Shown: one piece after another, positions 63,759 through 64,000 of the stretch | Position numbering within the stretch: the first letter of the stretch is position 1 | How the letters are laid out: each line of letters begins with the position of its first letter | Assembly (NCBI RefSeq): GCF_048541585.1 | Contig: NZ_CP183303.1 | Coordinates: 2,170,001 to 2,234,000, forward strand | Source of the DNA: Legionella_C sp048541585 | Lineage (GTDB): Bacteria > Pseudomonadota > Gammaproteobacteria > Legionellales > Legionellaceae | Direction: 5' to 3' | DNA: 64,000 nt | Program-made: the position numbers and the translations under genes | Notes under the pieces: model-generated | Databases searched by the model: none | What the model saw: the letters and a program-made list of their open reading frames with translations, nothing else | What the model was told of the DNA's origin: nothing

Positions 63759-64000
63759 CTAAACCATTTGTAGCTGTTTCTTATCTAGATAAGCTACAAT
63801 GTTTTCGCGCAGGTGAAACTCATGATAAGTGAAATTATACTTATTAGAAAAAAAACCACTAACATAGAGCAAACGATTTACATTATCACGCCCTATATTA
63901 TAAGCGACTAGATTATTTGTTATTTTTGTATCAAGATCACGAGAATATATTAAGTAATTATCAAAACTATCACACTTCTCTAAGAAGGAAACAATTTTTC
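63759..64000 (-). CDS. Hypothetical protein, 3' part (5' end outside window)
   Basis: Minus-strand frame open to the right edge; 79 C-terminal residues are visible. They read FLEKCDSFDNYLIYSRDLD, then TNNLVAYNIGRDNVNRLLYV, SGFFSNKYNFTYHEFHLREN and a tail ending KKQLQMV. The stretch is polar with many Asn, Asp and Tyr and no membrane segment. No family was recognised. It faces the terminator at 63667, and codon use matches the neighbours. Confidence 0.6.
   Translation of the reverse strand, partial: KIVSFLEKCDSFDNYLIYSRDLDTKITNNLVAYNIGRDNVNRLLYVSGFFSNKYNFTYHEFHLRENIVAYLDKKQLQMV

Overview
The window is AT-rich, densely packed gammaproteobacterial chromosome that looks like Legionella or a close relative. 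The evidence is a P1B ATPase with the N-terminal metal-binding arrangement of Legionella pneumophila CopA, an EnhA-like L,D-transpeptidase, a fused anthranilate synthase, and two very large F-box/ankyrin proteins of the kind Legionella exports through Dot/Icm. Genus is inferred from gene content only; no species is claimed. No rRNA, tRNA, CRISPR array, transposase or prophage gene was recognised.

Layout. (1) 1-3.0 kb: 3' part of astB (arginine succinyltransferase pathway), a spermidine-synthase-like methyltransferase and a DNA photolyase. (2) 3.2-9.2 kb: two tandem paralogous F-box/ankyrin proteins of about 960 residues, the best accessory locus here. (3) 9.5-12.7 kb, minus strand: rpsB-tsf-pyrH-frr with a clear promoter and an rpsB-tsf attenuator. 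(4) 13-17.3 kb: a secreted Spy-like LTxxQ protein, then map-glnD. (5) 17.7-21.2 kb, minus: guaB-guaA-tadA. (6) 21.6-25 kb: an overlooked 46-residue Cys-rich lipoprotein, a secreted cupin-like protein, panD, minD-minE (no minC beside them) and an SDR. (7) 25.2-32.5 kb, minus: FadE, then a tightly overlapping ugpA-ugpE-ugpC / DUF1189 / alpha-beta hydrolase operon with no binding-protein gene. (8) 32.6-36.6 kb: a possible 2H-phosphoesterase-like protein, a ClC antiporter and trpEG. (9) 37-41.3 kb: gatCAB, an L,D-transpeptidase and a cytochrome c5. (10) 42-48.6 kb: an orphan FlgM-like protein, CopA, a CHASE3-PAS-GAF-GGDEF cyclase, an HSD10-type SDR and an isochorismatase-like hydrolase. (11) 49.3-56.6 kb: yerC-hisGDCBHAF(IE), a complete histidine operon led by a TrpR-like regulator with a palindrome over the predicted transcription start. 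(12) 57-64 kb: rlmI, an outer-membrane barrel candidate, rdgC, catB-type acetyltransferase, a POT-like transporter, two unrecognised genes and a scar copied from the catB tail.

Intergenic DNA carries two repeat families. Family A is a 144-bp palindromic MITE-like element (two full copies in opposite orientation, one 89-bp internal-deletion copy) with TA-flanked ends beginning GACCTCTTTCCAAACT. Family B is a REP/BIME-like element of two opposed hairpins, with single and degraded units elsewhere. Several start codons were moved from the longest frame using Shine-Dalgarno sequences and family length (rpsB, guaB, minD, fadE, rdgC, the first F-box gene). All assignments are from reading the sequence; no database search was possible.
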